Of a stretch of DNA of 64,000 bases, positions 60,085 to 64,000 are shown piece after piece. The notes under the pieces were generated by a model. The model did not search any database. It worked only from the letters and a program-made list of their open reading frames with translations, and was not told the DNA's origin. Position 1 is the stretch's first letter, and each line of letters starts with the position of its first letter. A program made the translations under genes and the position numbers. The stretch is from Cheilinus undulatus (Eukaryota; Chordata; Actinopteri; Labriformes; Labridae): the NCBI RefSeq assembly GCF_018320785.1, contig NC_054879.1, positions 42,956,698 to 43,020,697 on the forward strand, read 5' to 3'.

Positions 60085-63000
60085 CTGAGAGGGGAGATTT
60101 GAAAAAACAAAATGCATACATTAAAAACTGAGGCTATCAGAATCGATTTTTGCAAACAAGAAGAGAAATGTGGAGGAGTGTTAAGCATGCTTTGCGGTTA
60201 AATTAGCCAGGCAGTGAAAGCGATGTCAGCAAAGCACCTGCAGATCACACTGTTAAGATAAAACATGAAGCCTGCTGAAAGAAAATGCATCCATTACTCC
60301 ACAAACCTCAGAAGCACATACTGCAGAACTATCTGGATCCTTACATTACACTTTTTTAGTTTGTGTAATGGAAAGTTTCCCATGAGCTCAGCATGATATG
60401 TGTCTGAATGTTTGAGCGTTAAAGCAGCTGATTGAGCTTTAAAGTAAGTTCATGAGTGCAGGCTCTCACTCCATGCTGGCAGCTTGTTTTTACCCCTGAT
60501 CAGAGGATAAATCAGGCCTCAGCAGAGAGTTTGTCTTTGTCAGAGGGCTGAACATGGATCTCTGCCTTGTGATACGCAGCATCGTAATCGTCTTTTGATG
60601 CTCTCTTGAAGAAACCGCACTGAGGGGAAGGAAGGGGGGAGTGGGTTGTTAAAGGTGACAAACTGAGAGTGAGGCCACAGTGAGTTCTTTCAGGAAAATA
60701 TCAGAAAATATAAAAAAGGGACCCTTGGATTGATGCTAAAGTATCAACCACACTTTTGTAGATATCACCCTGAAATCCAGAATTTATCAGCCCCTATGTT
60801 TAATTTTCACACATAATAAACATCACCATAAAGATTCTCACCTTTAGTAGATTTAAAAGTGGCAATAATTCAAATCCCATAAGCAAATAAACACAAACTC
60901 CTGTAGTACTTTTACTAAATCTACATAAAACCAGTCAGTGCCTGTAAAAGTTCTACAAAGTAATGTCAATTGAATAAAAATATGTAATGTAAAATAAACG
61001 TTTGCAATATTAACTTTATCAAACCATTTCTGCAACTTTTTTGCCCTTTTCACCATTTTCTATCCATTTGTTTCCCCTGTTTTCTAATTTTTTTAATCTA
61101 ATTTTTGACACTTTTAACCCTTTTTCAAAGTTTTCCACCAATCCACCAATTTTTGTCCCTGTTTGCAATTTTGTAACACATTTTTAACCATTTCAACCCA
61201 TTTTAAAATTTCTTTCCCACCCATTTTTGGCCCCTTTTGCATTTTGTATCCATTGTTTGCCACTTTTAACCCAATTTTGCCACTTCTAACCACTTTTCAC
61301 CGTGTTTTTCACCGTTTTTGTCCACTTTTTTGCATTTTTGATTCCATTTTTGCCACTTTAAACCCCTTTTCAAAAATTTCTCCACCAATTTTTGTATCGT
61401 GTTTTTTCAACCCATTTTTGGCCCCTTTTTACATTTTGTATCGATTGTTTGCCACATTTAACCTATTTTTGTCTACTTGAACCCAATTTTGCCACTTTTA
61501 ACCGCTTTACCCAGGTTTTTACACCATTTTTGTTTTGTTTTTGCATTTTTGTAACCCATCAGTGCCACTCTTCACCCATTTTCTCCACCCATTTTTGTCA
61601 CTTTTAAGCCATTTTCAACCCAATTTGGCCCTTTTTGCATTTCTGTATCCTTTGTTTGTACTTCTTTATCCATTTTTGCCCTTTTTAAAAAAAATTTCTC
61701 CAACCAATTATTGCTCCTTTTTTTGCATTTTGTAACCCATTTGTGCCACTTTTAATCCTTTTTCACAATTTTTCCATCCATTTTTGCTGCCCTTTTTTGC
61801 ATTTTTATCCCATTTTTGCCACTTTAAACCCTATTTCAAAGATTGTTTCCACCACTTTTTGTCCCTGTTTGCATTTGTGTAACCCACTTTAAACCATTTT
61901 CAAATTTCTTTCCCACCCATTTTTGGCCCCTCTTGCATTTTGTATCCTTTGTTTGCCACTTTTTTCCAAAGTTTTCCCAACATTTTTGTCCTGTCCTTGT
62001 CCTTTTTTTTTCTTTACCATTTCCCCACTCATTTTTGCCCCTTCTCATTTTTGAACCAATTTAACCACTTTTATCACCAATTCTTTTAACCATTTTATGC
62101 CACTTAATCCAATTCATGCAGATTTTTGAAATTATTTAATCATTTTCCCCTTGAAGTTGTCTGAGTTCCTTGTACTTTATTTTCTGGTGTCCCAGTGTTT
62201 ATGCACATCATGGCTTGGCAAGTCTGACTTGACTTTCCCATTGGTTTAGTCAATCCACATTAACATGAGCAAAAAATGTCATTCTGTTTGAAGAAAAGGG
62301 GTTTACATTTTTTGGGGAAAAAAACAAAACAAAAACAAACAAACAATCAAAAAACAAAATACTGTTCTTTGTTGCTCTGTGGTGATTATTCAGGTTAAAC
62401 ATAAAATATGGTTATCATAGATTTACTTAGACCATGATTATGCTGACCTCCATGGGCCTCACATTTTGCCTGGCCAAAATATTTGACTGTATTTAGCCTG
62501 TTCAAACACAGCTTTCGTTTCCTATTTCCCCCTATCTTCCAACATCCAAAACAGTTATTGGAAATCTGAAAATGAAATTATATGAAATAGCATCTGCCAG
62601 TCAACTATCACCCATGACGTTCCAAAGGAGATCTTTTTCTTTGCTACTTGTTGGTCTGAAGTGGAAAAAGTGTGGACAACTCTGTTCTTCAAGTAAATCT
62701 CCATAAAATGGGAAACTGTGTTTACATTTTTTTGTACAGGTAAGACTGGTATTCATTAAGATAAAACACTAAATCATTTCAAACAACTTATCAATTTTAC
62801 TGTGCAAACTACTACATTTGTTTATATTTCTCATATTTTCTCTATTATTAATAAACATATTAGACATGAAGCTAGAAGAATCTGCCCTCACCTTCCACAG
62901 CAGAAGCACCAGCAAAGCCAAAATCAGTATTCCTGCGAGAACAGCAACCAGGATGATCCACCAGGGAACTCCACTGTGCTGAGCTACTTTGCTGTCTGGG

Positions 63001-63940
63001 GACACGGTCAGTGTCACCTAGGGTCAAAAAAGAGAAATAAATGATTTAGGATACAGATAATATAGGGTTAACAATCTGCTGTAGCTGTTCATTTACTCAC
63101 ATCAGTGTCAGGAGTTCTCAGGATGATGTTTTTAGCCTGAGTGTGGAGGACGAGAGAGGCCTTCACCACGATACGCAAATGTGAGAGAGAGGTGTAATCC
63201 TATGGAGAAAATAGGTCTCAGTTTAGTCAGGCATAAAGCATAAAGAAACATGAATCACTGATGATGTCAGCTAAAATACCTCGATGAAGGTTGAGTTCCA
63301 GAGACGAGACCTCAGTTCAACCGCAGTACCGTCCAAGCCCTGAAGGGGGCACTTGAGCACCACACATTTGATTTCACTGTCACACGTCTGGGAAAGAAAA
63401 GAGTCACATGGAGATATTTACCTGGTGTTAGTATGTACTTGGTTCTAAATAAAGAGCAACAACTTTAGTTTGGTATTCCTTACTTAGATCAGCTTTTGGA
63501 TATTATTTTCTTTAGCTAATTATTTTCTTAGCATAATTAGATTTGCATTATTAGTGCTTTAGTTGAGTTTGATGATTGGGTAACACTGTAGAGACCTGAG
63601 GTGGTCATGATAGAAGGGTAAGTAAAGGACCAACATGCACCTGGGTAGGCCTATGGTTTTTCACGTTATTTTGTTTGTGTGATTTTTGGACAATAAATCA
63701 TCAAAAAGGAAGACTTTTAGCATGGACAATGGACTTTGTCTGCCATCTGATATAAATGTATTTAGATGTGTTTGTTCACAGACAAACAGCCACAACATTA
63801 CATTTCAAAGAAAGGTATTACAAAGCGAATAAATCTGTTCACTGACTCACCAGAACTTTACTTTTCCCAGACAGCGACAGCATTTTCCCAACACTTTTTC
63901 TTTCTCCAATTTCACGTTTTGCTCTGGACACAGACGACTC
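59920..63940 (-). CDS. itga6: Integrin alpha-6-type subunit, C-terminal exons (partial)
   Basis: Laminin receptor alpha chain; the gene continues upstream past 64000. Exons (minus): 63940-63851, 63387-63280, 63199-63101, 63017-62892, then alternative last exons 60619-60512 (tail A) or 60084-59920 (tail B). All are in phase 0. The first carries RAKREIG, a furin-type heavy/light chain cleavage site. The second has TCDSEIKCVVLKCPLQGLDG and LRSRLWNSTFIE, with cysteines placed as in the light chain and an NST glycosylation site. The fourth has SGVPWWIILVAVLAGILILA, the transmembrane start, to LLLWK. The A/B tail pair and the tail sequences point to alpha-6 rather than alpha-3 or alpha-7. About 140 residues plus the tail are visible. 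Confidence 0.92.
60512..60619 (-). CDS. itga6: itga6 cytoplasmic tail exon A
   Basis: Encodes CGFFKRASKDDYDAAYHKAE, then IHVQPSDKDKLSAEA and a TGA at 60514-60512. GFFKR is intact. The sequence matches the alpha-6A tail (DYDA.YHKAEIH.QPSDK..L). It lies between the transmembrane exon and tail B, so inclusion gives isoform A and skipping gives isoform B, as in mammals. Confidence 0.93.
   Translation of the reverse strand, partial: CGFFKRASKDDYDAAYHKAEIHVQPSDKDKLSAEA
61030..62110 (+). repeat. GCCACTTTTAACC satellite array in an itga6 intron
   Basis: About 1.1 kb of degenerate CCATTTTTGCCACTTTTAACC and TTTTTGCATTTTGTA blocks in the intron between the transmembrane exon and tail A. Same motif as 29640-30040, complementary to 6150-7610. 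The plus-strand open frames across it are low-complexity Phe/Leu/Pro translations, not genes. Confidence 0.82.
62111..62891 (-). other. itga6 intron, remainder
   Basis: AT-rich intron sequence flanking the satellite array, with an AAAACAAACAAACAA run near 62330. No feature supported. Confidence 0.4.
62892..63017 (-). CDS. itga6: itga6 transmembrane exon
   Basis: Encodes VTLTVSPDSKVAQHSGVPWW and then a hydrophobic helix of about 25 residues (IILVAVLAGILILALLVLLL) ending WK, the usual membrane border before GFFKR. 42 codons, phase 0, followed by donor AAG/GTGAGG. Confidence 0.94.
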
Positions 63941-64000
63941 CTGAAAGAACATTTCCTCTCATCAATTCAAGATGAAATTTAGCAGATTCATTTATTATTA

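Noticed and set aside
61163-62064. Plus-strand Phe/Pro-rich open frames in the itga6 intron
   Set aside because: Translations of a degenerate GCCACTTTT satellite array. The mirror frames at 6342-6527 and 7207-7449 arise the same way.
1-64000. Endogenous retrovirus or other viral copy
   Set aside because: No long terminal repeats and no gag, protease or envelope-like frame seen. The reverse-transcriptase piece at 42950-43740 is of the non-LTR type.

Overview
The window is vertebrate nuclear DNA, almost certainly from a ray-finned (teleost) fish. Genes are split by GT-AG introns, the DNA is AT-rich, and it is full of fish-type repeats: Tc1-like transposons, hAT-like inverted-repeat elements, tRNA-derived SINEs and LINE 3' fragments. 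There is no bacterial or viral gene content and no tRNA, rRNA or CRISPR array that I can support.

Four protein-coding genes can be assembled exon by exon. (1) A neurabin gene (ppp1r9a type, + strand, coding 9983-40575, 20 coding exons, about 1460 residues). It has a very long first coding exon carrying the actin-binding head and the KIKF PP1-docking motif, then a PDZ domain, coiled coil, CMPFSWF motif and C-terminal SAM domain. (2) A pyruvate dehydrogenase kinase, best matched to PDK1 (- strand, 51683-48595, 11 coding exons, 407 residues). (3) A nucleoporin p62 gene (nup62/nup62l, + strand, 53916-55694, 2 coding exons, 560 residues). (4) The 3' end of an integrin alpha-6-type gene (- strand, 63940-59920, continuing upstream beyond the window), with two alternative cytoplasmic-tail exons, A and B.

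Layout: 1-8900 is repeat-rich upstream DNA (Tc1-like element 31-1264, hAT-like element 3207-4568, purine-rich degenerate satellite about 6150-7610). A CpG-rich promoter and 5' non-coding exon lie near 8960-9286. The neurabin gene fills 9.8-41.5 kb, with transposons confined to its introns. A repeat graveyard (hAT remnant, LINE, SINE, TTAATCACGATTAA-type element, TTAA-bounded repeat) fills 41.6-48.2 kb. pdk1 and nup62 point away from each other across about 2.2 kb that holds a truncated L1-like insert. nup62 and itga6 converge on a 4 kb gap with four more inverted-repeat elements.

The genes do not form a pathway: actin/PP1 scaffold, mitochondrial matrix kinase, nuclear pore subunit and laminin receptor. 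Their linkage is nevertheless informative. PDK, ITGA3/6 and PPP1R9 members are linked on the human HOX-bearing paralogous regions (ITGA6-PDK1 on 2q31; ITGA3-PDK2-SAMD14-PPP1R9B on 17q21; PPP1R9A-PDK4 on 7q21). This window shows an intact SAM-bearing neurabin beside pdk1 and itga6, a combination I do not know from human chromosome 2. That linkage, the non-canonical GFFQR in integrin tail B, and the satellite-carrying nested hAT elements are the most interesting observations. I see no convincing wholly new system.
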